Shown in pieces: positions 28,318 to 36,645 of a stretch of 64,000 nt of DNA. The DNA is from Frigoribacterium sp. Leaf415 (GTDB lineage: Bacteria > Actinomycetota > Actinomycetes > Actinomycetales > Microbacteriaceae), in the NCBI RefSeq assembly GCF_001424645.1, contig NZ_LMQR01000001.1, positions 1,980,149-2,044,148 on the forward strand, read 5' to 3'. The stretch's first letter is position 1; every line of letters starts with the position of its first letter. The notes under the pieces were generated by a model. The model worked only from the letters and a program-made list of their open reading frames with translations. It was not told the origin of the DNA and searched no databases. The position numbers and the translations under genes were made by a program.

Positions 28318-30888
28318 TTACCCCTCGACGGGTGACGGTCGGCTCCGCTCGGAGGCCGGCCCGACGGCCGTCACCGTCACGACGGCCTCGCCCCGCTCGT
28401 CGCTCGAGGCGAGGTCGACCACGGCCGAGATGCCGAAGTCGTGGTCGCCCTCGGGGTCGGCCAGGATCTGCCGCACACGCCACACCGTGGGCAGCTGCTC
28501 GACCTGCAGCATCTGCGGCCCCCGGGCCGCGGCGTCCGTGCCGATGGAGTCGTACTCGTCGTAGTACCGGTCGAGGGCCTCACCCCAACGGTCGGCGTCC
28601 CAGCCCGAACCCGCGTCGAGGGCGCCGAGGGCGTCCGCGTCGTCCCGGGCGGCCAGTTCGACGCGACGGAACAGCTCGTTGCGCACCATGATGCGGAAGG
28701 CCCTCGCGTTGGCGGTGAGGTTGCGCAGCGTCGGAGGCACGATCTCGTCGTGGGCTTCGACCTCGCGCGGGTTCACCATCTCTTCCCACTCGTCGAGCAG
28801 GCTCGAGTCGACCTGCCGCACGAGCTCGCCGAGCCACTCGATGACGTCGACCAGCTCGTCGGTCTTGGCCTCGTCGGGCACGGTCTGGCGCAGGGCGCGG
28901 AAGGCGTCCGAGAGGTAGCGCAGCACGAGACCCTCGGAACGGGCCAGCCCGTAGAAGTTCACGAAGTCGCCGAAGGTCATGGCGCGCTCGTACAGGTCGC
29001 GCACGACCGACTTGGGGCTGAGCGCGAAGTCGCCGATCCAGGGCTGGGAGGCCGCGTAGGTCTCGAACAGGGCCGTCAGCAACTCGTCGAGCGGCTTGGG
29101 CCAGGTGACCTCTTCGAGGAGTTCCATGCGCTGGTCGTACTCGATGCCCTCGGACTTCATCGCGGCCACGGCCTCGCCCCGGGCCTTGAACTGCTGTTGC
29201 GACAGGATCGGCCGCGGGTCGTCGAGCGTCGCCTCGACCACCGACACCATGTCGAGCGCGTAGGTGGGCGACTCGACGTCGAGCACCTCGAAGGTCGCCA
29301 GGGCGAAGGGCGACAGCGGCTGGTTCAGGGCGAAGTTCGCCTGCAGGTCGACCGTCAGGCGGATGGTCGGGGCACCGCCGTCGGGCGAGGGCTCTTGCAC
29401 GACGACCTCGGCGGTGCGCAGCGTGCGGTAGATCGAGATGGCCTGCCGGGCCATGGCGTACTGCTTGGCGAGCGGCTCGTGGTTGTCGAAGACCAGGGAG
29501 CGCACGTTCGCGAAGACGTCGCCGCCGCGTCCGATGACGTTGAGCAGCATGGCGTGGGTGACCTGCATGTGCGAGGTCAGCGCCTCGGGCTCGGCGGCGA
29601 TCAGCTTGGTGAAGCTGGGCTCACCCCAGGACACGAACCCGTCGGGCGCCTTCTTGCGGACGATCTTGCGCTTCTTCTTCGGGTCGTCGCCCGCCCTCTC
29701 GATCTGTTTGAGGTTGTCGATCTCGTGTTCCGGCGCCTGCAACGTGACCGTGCCCGAGGTGTCGTAGCCCGCGCGACCGGCCCGCCCGGCGATCTGGTGG
29801 AACTCGCGGGCGCTCAACTGGCGCATGCGGGTGCCGTCGAACTTGGTCAGCGCTGTCAGCAGCACCGTGCGGATCGGCACGTTGATGCCGACGCCGAGCG
29901 TGTCGGTGCCGCAGATGACCCGCAGCAGGCCGCGTTGCGCGAGTTGCTCGACCAGGCGACGGTACTTGGGCAGCATGCCCGCGTGGTGCACGCCGATGCC
30001 CGAGCGCACCAGGCGGTTGAGGGTCTTGCCGAAGCCCGTGCTGAACCGGAACCCGCCGATCAGCTCGGCGATCTCGTCGCGTTGCTCGCGGCTGGCGACC
30101 TTGATGCTCGAGAGCGCCTGCGCCCGCTCGAGTGCCGCGGCCTGCGAGAAGTGGACGACGTAGACGGGTGCCTCGCCGGTCGAGAGCAGCTCTTCGACCG
30201 TCTCTTGCACGGGCGTCTGGGCGTAGAAGTAGTGCAGCGGCACGGGACGCTCGACGCCGGTGACCCGCGCGACGGGCCGACCGGTGCGCCGCGCCAGGTC
30301 GTCGGTGATGCGGGTGACGTCGCCGAGGGTGGCCGACATGAGCAGGAACTGCGCGCGCGGCAGCAGCAACAGCGGCACCTGCCAGGCCCACCCGCGCGAC
30401 TGGTCGCCGTAGAAGTGGAACTCGTCCATGACGACCTGGTCGACGGCCGCGTCGGCCCCGTGCCGCAGCGCCAGGTTCGCGAGGATCTCGGCGGTGCAGC
30501 AGATGATGGGCGCGTCGGCGTTGACCGACGAGTCGCCGGTCACCATGCCGACGTTCTCGGGCCCGAAGAGCTCGACCAGCGCGAAGAACTTCTCGCTGAC
30601 CAGCGCCTTGATCGGGGCCGTGTAGTACGAACGCCCGCCCTGGCTCAGGGCGACGAAGTGCGCGCCGGCCGCGACGAGCGACTTGCCGGTTCCCGTCGGC
30701 GTGCTGAGGATCACCGACGCGCCGCCGACGAGCTCCATCATCGCCTCGTCCTGGGCCGGGTAGAGCGGCAGCCCGCGTGACTCGGCCCACTCGGCGAAGG
30801 CCGTGTACGCCGTGTCGGCGTCGTACGAGTCCGCCCCCGGCGTCGACGGGAGCAGGGCGGCGAGTGGGGCGGCGGGAGCGGGCGACAT
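28318..30888 (-). CDS. DEAD/DEAH-box helicase with DUF3516 domain
   Basis: An 856-residue Ski2/Mtr4-like superfamily 2 helicase. Motif I is STPTGTGKS, motif II VMDEFHF (DExH form), motif III MSATL, motif [15 protein letters not shown]. The part after about residue 430 matches the DUF3516 region that defines this actinobacterial family. A Lys/Arg stretch ([12 protein letters not shown]) marks the domain border. Members probably act on structured RNA, but the physiological role is not established. An SDR gene follows 69 bp downstream on the same strand. Confidence 0.93.
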   Translation of the reverse strand: MSPAPAAPLAALLPSTPGADSYDADTAYTAFAEWAESRGLPLYPAQDEAMMELVGGASVILSTPTGTGKSLVAAGAHFVALSQGGRSYYTAPIKALVSEKFFALVELFGPENVGMVTGDSSVNADAPIICCTAEILANLALRHGADAAVDQVVMDEFHFYGDQSRGWAWQVPLLLLPRAQFLLMSATLGDVTRITDDLARRTGRPVARVTGVERPVPLHYFYAQTPVQETVEELLSTGEAPVYVVHFSQAAALERAQALSSIKVASREQRDEIAELIGGFRFSTGFGKTLNRLVRSGIGVHHAGMLPKYRRLVEQLAQRGLLRVICGTDTLGVGINVPIRTVLLTALTKFDGTRMRQLSAREFHQIAGRAGRAGYDTSGTVTLQAPEHEIDNLKQIERAGDDPKKKRKIVRKKAPDGFVSWGEPSFTKLIAAEPEALTSHMQVTHAMLLNVIGRGGDVFANVRSLVFDNHEPLAKQYAMARQAISIYRTLRTAEVVVQEPSPDGGAPTIRLTVDLQANFALNQPLSPFALATFEVLDVESPTYALDMVSVVEATLDDPRPILSQQQFKARGEAVAAMKSEGIEYDQRMELLEEVTWPKPLDELLTALFETYAASQPWIGDFALSPKSVVRDLYERAMTFGDFVNFYGLARSEGLVLRYLSDAFRALRQTVPDEAKTDELVDVIEWLGELVRQVDSSLLDEWEEMVNPREVEAHDEIVPPTLRNLTANARAFRIMVRNELFRRVELAARDDADALGALDAGSGWDADRWGEALDRYYDEYDSIGTDAAARGPQMLQVEQLPTVWRVRQILADPEGDHDFGISAVVDLASSDERGEAVVTVTAVGPASERSRPSPVEG

Positions 30889-31047
30889 GATGAGTCAACC
30901 CTGCACCATCGACCGGGCCGATGGCGACGACAGAGGACGGGTCGTCCGACCGCGGGGGCGAGACGACGCCCCCGCGGTCGGTCCCCTGCCTCGTGCCCTG
31001 AACCTCCACGAGGTGAGAGGAACTCAAGTAAATCACGAGGAGGCGCC

Positions 31048-31260
31048 GTGCGCGACCCCGAGGAGGCGCTGTCCACGACGACTCCCGACGACGCGCGGAT
31101 GACGACGACCCCCGGGACGAGAAGAGGGCACGCCCCGGTCGACGAGCAGAACTCGGACCAGGGCGTGCCCACCGGACCCACGGCCGAGGACCTCACGAAG
31201 TCGGATCAGGAGACCACGCTGCGTTCGACGGCCGCTTGTCGGGAACGGGCGCCCCGGTAA
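31048..31260 (+). CDS. possible small hydrophilic protein, 70 residues
   Basis: A short frame starting with GTG at 31048, with GAGGAGG 5 bp upstream, which is a good ribosome site. The product is polar and Thr/Asp/Glu-rich (for example PTAEDLTKSDQETTLRS) with no known domain. Third-position G+C is high for the first 55 codons and drops near the end, so the true stop could differ. An internal ATG at codon 18 is an alternative start. It lies in a 526-bp gap between the divergent helicase and flavin reductase genes. I hold this only as a candidate. Confidence 0.35.
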   Translation: MRDPEEALSTTTPDDARMTTTPGTRRGHAPVDEQNSDQGVPTGPTAEDLTKSDQETTLRSTAACRERAPR

Positions 31261-31375
31261 CCAGCCGGTGAGCGCACTACACCGTACCTCGGACAGCCCC
31301 CGAGGCGATGGGTGACTTCCAGGTGATTGGCCCACCTCGTAATCCGGATGAAACACCCGACGGTTAGCGTCACGG

Positions 31376-31393
31376 GTGAACCAACTGGTTCAC
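31376..31393. promoter_or_regulatory. 18-bp perfect palindrome upstream of flavin reductase gene
   Basis: GTGAACCA-AC-TGGTTCAC is an exact 8+2+8 inverted repeat, 22 bp before the ATG at 31415. A weaker symmetric pair AGGTG/CACCT is at 31321-31337. Size and symmetry fit a TetR- or MarR-type dimer site; the cognate regulator is not obvious in the neighbourhood. Confidence 0.6.
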
Positions 31394-31414
31394 ATCTCAC
31401 GACGGGAGCCCCCG

Positions 31415-31912
31415 ATGACCCGCACCACGTCGCTCGCCCCGGTCGAACGCTCGGCGTTCGCCGCCTTCCCGAGCGGGGTCGCCGCGCTCGCCGCCACGGG
31501 GGTCGACGGCCCGGACGGCATGGTCGTCTCGAGCTTCACGGTCGGGGCGTCGTTCGACCCGCCGATGGTGACCTTCGCCGCACGTCAGGACTCGGCGACG
31601 TGGGCTCGCCTGCGCACGGCACCGAGCCTGGGCGTCTCGGTGCTCGCCGCCGACCAGGGCCTGCTCTGTCGTCAGCTCTCGTCGCGCACCCGGGCCGCTC
31701 GGTTCGCCGACGTCGACCACGTCGTCACCGACGACGGGGCCGTCCTGGTGTCGGGCACCCCGCTACGGCTCGAGTGCGTCGTCCACCGCGAGGTGCCGGC
31801 CGGCGACCACGTCGTCGTCATCTTGCAGGTGCTCGGCGCCGAGGTCGACGACACGGCGGCACCGCTCGTCTACCACGGCACAGCCTTCCACTCGTTGCAG
31901 CCGATCGGCTGA
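31415..31912 (+). CDS. flavin reductase-domain protein
   Basis: A 165-residue FMN-binding split-barrel protein of the flavin reductase family (PF01613). Typical blocks are FPSGVAALAATG near the start, GMVVSSFTVGASFDPPMVTF (the flavin-binding core) and LGVSVLAADQ. Such proteins supply reduced flavin to an oxygenase or act directly as FMN reductases. The ATG at 31415 follows GGGAG. No oxygenase is adjacent. The 18-bp palindrome just upstream suggests its expression is regulated. Confidence 0.88.
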   Translation: MTRTTSLAPVERSAFAAFPSGVAALAATGVDGPDGMVVSSFTVGASFDPPMVTFAARQDSATWARLRTAPSLGVSVLAADQGLLCRQLSSRTRAARFADVDHVVTDDGAVLVSGTPLRLECVVHREVPAGDHVVVILQVLGAEVDDTAAPLVYHGTAFHSLQPIG

Positions 31913-31964
31913 CGCGCCCGAGCGCGACAGCACCGAGCCGCCGAGGCGCAGACGTACCCAGGCC

Positions 31965-31988
31965 CCGACGTGCCGACGTGCCGACGTG
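31965..31988. repeat. three 8-bp tandem repeats near a gene end
   Basis: CCGACGTG occurs three times in a row and is followed by a partial fourth copy (CCGACG) that leads into the stop codon of the small minus-strand gene at 31997. Confidence 0.75.
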
Positions 31989-31996
31989 CCGACGGC

Positions 31997-32188
31997 TCAG
32001 GCGATGCGCCCCGAGCCACCGAGCAGACCGTCGACCTGCTCGACGGCGCCTTCGACGGCGGCTTCGTCGGCCGGGGACTCGCCGTGCAGCTCGACGGGCT
32101 CGGGGCTGTCGCCGTGCACGGCCGCCGGGTCGGTGCGCGCGTCGGCGTCGTGGTCAGCGGGGTTCGTGGGGTTCGCGGGCGTGCTCAT
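31997..32188 (-). CDS. small acidic protein, 63 residues
   Basis: A short, strongly acidic, His-containing protein (MSTPANPTNPADHDADARTD at the start, ending LLGGSGRIA). There is no known domain, signal or membrane segment. A purine-rich GAGAGAGG lies upstream of the ATG at 32186-32188, and codon use is like that of its neighbours, so I think it is expressed. The sequence looks intrinsically disordered in the first 40 residues, with a short Ala/Glu helix afterwards. It is divergent from the epimerase gene, with 239 bp between them. Confidence 0.55.
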   Translation of the reverse strand: MSTPANPTNPADHDADARTDPAAVHGDSPEPVELHGESPADEAAVEGAVEQVDGLLGGSGRIA

Positions 32189-32427
32189 GGGGGCCTCTCT
32201 CACGGGGGCCGACGCTCGACCCCGGTGCGCCCGAACCTACCCCGGCACCTCCGACACGGCTCCCAGCGGATCGGGACCGGCACCGCGCCTCCCGGGTGTC
32301 GAGACGGAGTCGACCCGACCACCCGCGTCCGACCACGGACGCCCGCCGACTAGTAGACACGAGGGAGGCGCGCAGCCCGATCCGCGCACCTCCAGACCCG
32401 CCGGGCGCCCGGCAGAAAGGGCCGACG

Positions 32428-33330
32428 ATGTCGTCTCCCCGCACCCCCACCACCCGAGTCGCCGTCACCGGCGGCAGCGGCAAGCTCGGCCGTGCCGTCG
32501 TGCGCGACCTGGCCGAGCACGGCTACGAGGTCGTCCTGCTCGACCGCGTGCCCAGCCCCGACCCCGTCGAGGGCGTCGTGTTCGTCAAGGTCGACCTGAC
32601 CGACTACGGCCAGGTCGCCCAGGCCCTGACGAGCGTGGACGACCGGTACGACCACATCGACGCCGTCGTGCACCTCGGCGCGATCCCGGCGCCCGGACTG
32701 GTGCCGAACGCCGCCCTCTTCACGAACAACGTGACGTCGAGCTACAACGTGTTCGCCGCCGCCCGCGCCGCGAAGATCCGCAACGTGGTGTGGGCCTCGA
32801 GCGAGACGCTGTTGGGCATCCCGTTCGACATCGACCCGCCCTACCTGCCGCTCGACGAGGAGTACCCAGTGCGCCCCGAGTCGTCGTACTCGCTCGGCAA
32901 GGCCGTCGAGGAAGAGATGGCGCGGCACTTCACGCGCTGGGACCGCCAGCTCAAGCTGATCGGCCTGCGCTTCTCGAACGTGATGGACGACGGCGACTAC
33001 TCGGAGTACCCCTTCGACGAGTCCCCCGAGAAGCGCACCTTCAACCTGTTCTCGTACATCGACGCCCGCGACGGCGCCCAGGCCGTGCGCAAGGCGCTCG
33101 AGAGCGACCTGGTCGGCTTCGAGGCGTTCATCATCGCCGCGTCCGACACCGTGATGAACACGCCGACGGCCGTGCTCGCCGAGCAGTACTGGCCGCAGGT
33201 CGAGAAGCGCCGGGCCGTCGAGGGCGTCGAGCCGCTGCTCAGCAGCGACAAGGCCCGCGACCTGCTCGGTTTCGTGCCCGAGTACTCGTGGCGCGAGTGG
33301 GGCGAGCGCACGGGCAACCACCGCGGCTGA
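32428..33330 (+). CDS. NAD(P)-dependent sugar epimerase/dehydratase-like protein
   Basis: A 300-residue extended SDR. The nucleotide loop is RVAVTGGSGKLGRAVV, and the catalytic Tyr/Lys pair lies in SSYSLGKAVEEE, preceded by VVWASSETLLG. By overall pattern it resembles the uronate dehydrogenase / NAD-epimerase group; the substrate cannot be assigned. The ATG at 32428 has AAAGG 9 bp upstream; the frame is open far upstream but without coding character. It converges on the GH3 gene, from which a perfect 15-bp hairpin separates it. Confidence 0.88.
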   Translation: MSSPRTPTTRVAVTGGSGKLGRAVVRDLAEHGYEVVLLDRVPSPDPVEGVVFVKVDLTDYGQVAQALTSVDDRYDHIDAVVHLGAIPAPGLVPNAALFTNNVTSSYNVFAAARAAKIRNVVWASSETLLGIPFDIDPPYLPLDEEYPVRPESSYSLGKAVEEEMARHFTRWDRQLKLIGLRFSNVMDDGDYSEYPFDESPEKRTFNLFSYIDARDGAQAVRKALESDLVGFEAFIIAASDTVMNTPTAVLAEQYWPQVEKRRAVEGVEPLLSSDKARDLLGFVPEYSWREWGERTGNHRG

Positions 33331-33350
33331 CGCTCGCTCCCCGCACCGAC

Positions 33351-33391
33351 GACCCGCGCCTCCTGATCCGACGGACCAGGAGGCGCGGGTC
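33351..33391. terminator. perfect 15-bp hairpin built from the decamer, between convergent genes
   Basis: GACCCGCGCCTCCTG (33351-33365) and CAGGAGGCGCGGGTC (33377-33391) are exact complements around an 11-nt loop. Both arms contain the dispersed decamer. A third, slightly altered copy (GGAGGCGCGCG) directly follows and runs into the stop of the GH3 gene. Bidirectional function is likely. Confidence 0.8.
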
Positions 33392-33408
33392 GCGTCAGGA
33401 GGCGCGCG

Positions 33409-35922
33409 TCACCCCTCGAGCACCACCGTCGTCTCGAGCGGCAGCTCGGTTACCGACGAGCCGACGTGCAGCGTGAACGCACCCGGCTCGTGGGCCCAGG
33501 CCCCGTCCCGCCAGTCGGCGAAGGCGCGGGCCGGGACGCTCAGCTCGACGCGACGCGTCCCTCCGGCCGACACCACGACGGGCGCGAACCCGACCAGCCA
33601 GAGCGCCGGACGATCCACCACGGAGTCGGCGCGCGACGCGTAGACCTGCACCACGTGCTTGCCCTCGCGAGCACCGGTGTTGGCGACGTCGACGGCCACC
33701 TGCACCGCGCCTCCCTCGGTCACCGACGGCGTCACGTCGAGGCCCGACAGCGACCAGGTCGTGTAGCCGAGGCCGTGCCCGAACGGGTAGGCCGGCGTCG
33801 TCCCGGCCTTGAGCCAGGCGCGGTAGCCGATGTGGATGCCCTCGTCGTAGACGACCTCGCCGTCGACGGGGGTGACGTCGATGACGGGCACGTCCGCGTG
33901 GGTGGCGGGCCAGGTCGTGGGCAGGCGGCCGCCGGGCTCGACGGCACCGGTGAGGACGTCGCCGAGCGCGTGCCCGTACTCCTGACCGCCGAACCAGGTG
34001 AGGAACAGCGCGTCGACCTCGTCACGCCAGGGCATGGTGACCGGCGACCCCGCGTTGACCACGACGACGGTGGTCGCGGCGGCCGCGGCCACGCGCGAGA
34101 CGAGCTCGTCCTGACGTCCGGGCAGGCCGAGCGAGGTGCGGTCGAAACCCTCGGACTCGACCTTGCTGTTGGTCCCCACGACGACGATCGTCAGGTCGGC
34201 GGCCGCCGCGGCCGCGACGGCCTCGTCGATCAGCCCGGACGGGTCGCCGTCGTCGGGCTCGATGCCGAAGGTGTAGCTCAGGGCTCCGCCGAGCGCGCTC
34301 GCCCCGATGGTGTGGTCGATCACGACGTCGATCGGTCGACCCTCGACGACCGCCACGGCGGCCGACTGCGACGGCGGCGCGAGGAACGCCGCACCGAGGT
34401 CGTCGCCGACGGCCTCGCTCGTGCCGTCGAGCACGACCTCGCCGTCGACCCGGATCACCGAGTGGCCGACCGAGGCCACGCCGAGCAGGATCTCGCCCGT
34501 GACCTCGGGCGTGTACCGGGTCGAGAACCGCACGGTGTCGCTGCGCTCGATGGGGGCGTCGCCGCCGAACCAGACGAGCGCGGTGGCCCGGCGGTCCTCG
34601 GCGAACAGTTCGTCGTCGCCCGAGCGGAACGACACGCGGACGCCGGATTCGCCCGTCTCGGGGTTGGTGATGCGGTCGAGGGGCAGCTCGGCCACCCCTT
34701 CTTGCACGACGGCACCGACCGAGTACGTCACGGTCGCGTCGGGGAAGGCCTCCTCGATGCCCTCGATCGGCGTGACGACCTTCTCGGGCAGCACGGTGGC
34801 GCTGCCGCCGCCCTGGGTGCGGGCGAAGCGGGCGTTGTGGCCGACGACCGCGATCGACCGGACGGCCGAGGGGTCGACCGGCACCGCGCCTCCTCGGTCG
34901 TGGGCCAGGACGGTGCCGGCGGCCGCGGCCTCGCGCACGAAGGCGATGCCGTCCTCGACGGTGGTCGGCGTCGCGGCCACCGGTTCGAAGCCGTCGAGGG
35001 CGCCGACGCGGGCGGCGAGCTGAAGCAGGCGCAACACCTTGCGGTCGATCGCGTCCTCGGACACCTCGCCCGCCCGCACGGCGGCGACGAGCGCGTCGCC
35101 CCACGGGCCGTCCGGGCCGGGCATCACGAGGTCCTGCGAGTGCTTCGCGCTCTCGACGCTGCGGACGCCCGTCCAGTCGCTGACCACGACGCCGTCGAAG
35201 CCCCACTCGCTGTTCAGCGGGGTCTCGAGCAACTCGTTCTCGGTCGCGGTGACGCCGTTGATCGAGTTGTACGACGACATGACCAGCCAGGCGTGCGCCT
35301 CGGTGACGGCCTTCTCGAACGCCAGCAGGTAGAGCTCGCGGAGGGCCCGGTCGCTCACCACGGTGCTCGCGGTGAAGCGGTCGGTCTCGTAGTCGTTGGC
35401 GACGTAGTGCTTGGGCGTCGCGCCGACGCCGTTGTCCTGCACGCCGTGGACGTACGCGGCGGCGAGCTCGGCGGTGAGCACGGGGTCCTCGCTGAACGCC
35501 TCGAAGTGCCGCCCGCCGAGGGGCGACCGGTGCAGGTTGATGGTCGGGCCGAGCACGACGTCGACGCCCTTCCGGCGGGCCTCGACGGCGGCCGCGGCAC
35601 CGTAGCGGCGGGCCAGGTCGGGGTCCCAGGACGACGAGAGCGAGGAGGCGCTGGGCAGGTTCAGGGACGGCGAGCGTTCGTCCCACACCTCGCCGCGCAC
35701 CCCGCTGGGGCCGTCGCTGACCAGGATGCGCCGCAGCCCGATCTTCTCGTTCGGGTGGGTCGTCCAGAAGTCGCGGCCGGTCAGCAGCTGCACCTTCTCG
35801 TCGAGGGTGAGTCGCCCGAGGAGCTCGACGAGTCGGGCCTGGTCGTGGCGGGCAAGGTCGTGGCGGGCAAGGTCGTGGCGGGCCTGGTCGTCGGCCGCGT
35901 CGCCGTCGCTGTGGAGGGTCAT
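33409..35922 (-). CDS. GH3 beta-glucosidase with PA14-like insert
   Basis: An 837-residue glycoside hydrolase family 3 enzyme. The N-terminal barrel has LVSDGPSGVRGE and KHYVANDYETDR, with the nucleophile Asp in GVVVSDWTG. The second alpha/beta domain is interrupted at about residues 400-530 by a beta-rich segment resembling a PA14 carbohydrate-binding insert (FSTRYTPEVTGEILLG). A fibronectin-III-like domain ends the protein. No signal peptide, so it acts inside the cell on imported glucosides. The N-terminus carries a short (LARHD)n repeat from a 15-bp tandem repeat. It is divergent from a TetR gene 77 bp away, the likely regulator. Confidence 0.93.
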   Translation of the reverse strand: MTLHSDGDAADDQARHDLARHDLARHDQARLVELLGRLTLDEKVQLLTGRDFWTTHPNEKIGLRRILVSDGPSGVRGEVWDERSPSLNLPSASSLSSSWDPDLARRYGAAAAVEARRKGVDVVLGPTINLHRSPLGGRHFEAFSEDPVLTAELAAAYVHGVQDNGVGATPKHYVANDYETDRFTASTVVSDRALRELYLLAFEKAVTEAHAWLVMSSYNSINGVTATENELLETPLNSEWGFDGVVVSDWTGVRSVESAKHSQDLVMPGPDGPWGDALVAAVRAGEVSEDAIDRKVLRLLQLAARVGALDGFEPVAATPTTVEDGIAFVREAAAAGTVLAHDRGGAVPVDPSAVRSIAVVGHNARFARTQGGGSATVLPEKVVTPIEGIEEAFPDATVTYSVGAVVQEGVAELPLDRITNPETGESGVRVSFRSGDDELFAEDRRATALVWFGGDAPIERSDTVRFSTRYTPEVTGEILLGVASVGHSVIRVDGEVVLDGTSEAVGDDLGAAFLAPPSQSAAVAVVEGRPIDVVIDHTIGASALGGALSYTFGIEPDDGDPSGLIDEAVAAAAAADLTIVVVGTNSKVESEGFDRTSLGLPGRQDELVSRVAAAAATTVVVVNAGSPVTMPWRDEVDALFLTWFGGQEYGHALGDVLTGAVEPGGRLPTTWPATHADVPVIDVTPVDGEVVYDEGIHIGYRAWLKAGTTPAYPFGHGLGYTTWSLSGLDVTPSVTEGGAVQVAVDVANTGAREGKHVVQVYASRADSVVDRPALWLVGFAPVVVSAGGTRRVELSVPARAFADWRDGAWAHEPGAFTLHVGSSVTELPLETTVVLEG
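35841..35885. repeat. three 15-bp tandem repeats in the 5' end of the GH3 gene
   Basis: The unit GGTCGTGGCGGGCAA (last copy ending CT) is repeated at 35841-35855, 35856-35870 and 35871-35885. In the gene it encodes consecutive LARHD/QARHD pentapeptides before the conserved domain, so copy number could change without breaking the enzyme. Confidence 0.85.
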
Positions 35923-35999
35923 GACGTGACGCTACCAGCGAAAACCGAGCGACGGTGGGTTTCGGGCCGGACCCGTGACGGTCGCGCTAGCCTGACCGC

Positions 36000-36590
36000 A
36001 TGGCACAACGGGGTTCGTACGCGAAGGGCGTGGCCAAGCGCACCGAGATCCTCGACACGGCGCTCGACGTGGTCGCCCGCAACGGGTTCCGCGGCACGTC
36101 GGTCAAAGAGCTGGCCGACTCGGTCGGCCTCAGCCAGGCCGGGCTGCTGCACTACTTCGACAGCAAGGACGAGCTGTTCACGGCCATCCTGCGCCGCCGC
36201 GACGAGGTCGACTACGCCCTCGCCGACCAGCACGTCGACATCGTCGAGCAGCTGATCGCGGTCATCCGGCACAACGCCGACGTGCCCGGGCTGGTCCAGC
36301 TGTTCGCGAGCATGTCGACGGCCGCGACGAGCGACCCGAGCCATGCCGCCCACGCGTACTTCGTCGAGCGTTACGCGTCGATCCGAGCCCAGGTCGCCGC
36401 GGCGATCACCGTCCGACAGCAGCGGGGAGAGGTGCCGGCGGGCGTCGACCCCACCCGCCTCGCGACCGTGCTGCTCGCGGTCAGCGACGGCATGCAGATC
36501 CAGTGGATGCTCGACCCCGCCACCGACATGGCCGAGCACGTCGAACTCGTCTGGAGCCTGGCGCTGGCGGCGGTGGCGACTCCCACCTGA
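36000..36590 (+). CDS. TetR-family transcriptional regulator
   Basis: A 196-residue regulator. The N-terminal helix-turn-helix is ILDTALDVVARNGFRGTSV with the recognition helix in VGLSQAGLLHYFDSKDEL, the standard TetR pattern. The C-terminal ligand domain is all-helical. It is divergent from the GH3 glucosidase gene. The 77-bp intergenic region has an imperfect symmetric pair (GAAAACC and GGGTTTC about 10 bp apart) that could be its operator. Control of the glucosidase is inferred from this arrangement. Confidence 0.9.
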   Translation: MAQRGSYAKGVAKRTEILDTALDVVARNGFRGTSVKELADSVGLSQAGLLHYFDSKDELFTAILRRRDEVDYALADQHVDIVEQLIAVIRHNADVPGLVQLFASMSTAATSDPSHAAHAYFVERYASIRAQVAAAITVRQQRGEVPAGVDPTRLATVLLAVSDGMQIQWMLDPATDMAEHVELVWSLALAAVATPT

Positions 36591-36615
36591 CCACGCCGGG
36601 CCCGCCGCCCGGCAC

Positions 36616-36645
36616 GCCCGTCGGGCTCAGGCCCGTCGGGCTCAG
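36616..36645. repeat. two 15-bp tandem repeats that duplicate a stop codon
   Basis: GCCCGTCGGGCTCAG occurs at 36616-36630 and 36631-36645, and a further GCCCG follows. On the minus strand the gene ends RA-stop, and the next 15 bases give ARRA-stop in the same frame. Confidence 0.8.
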
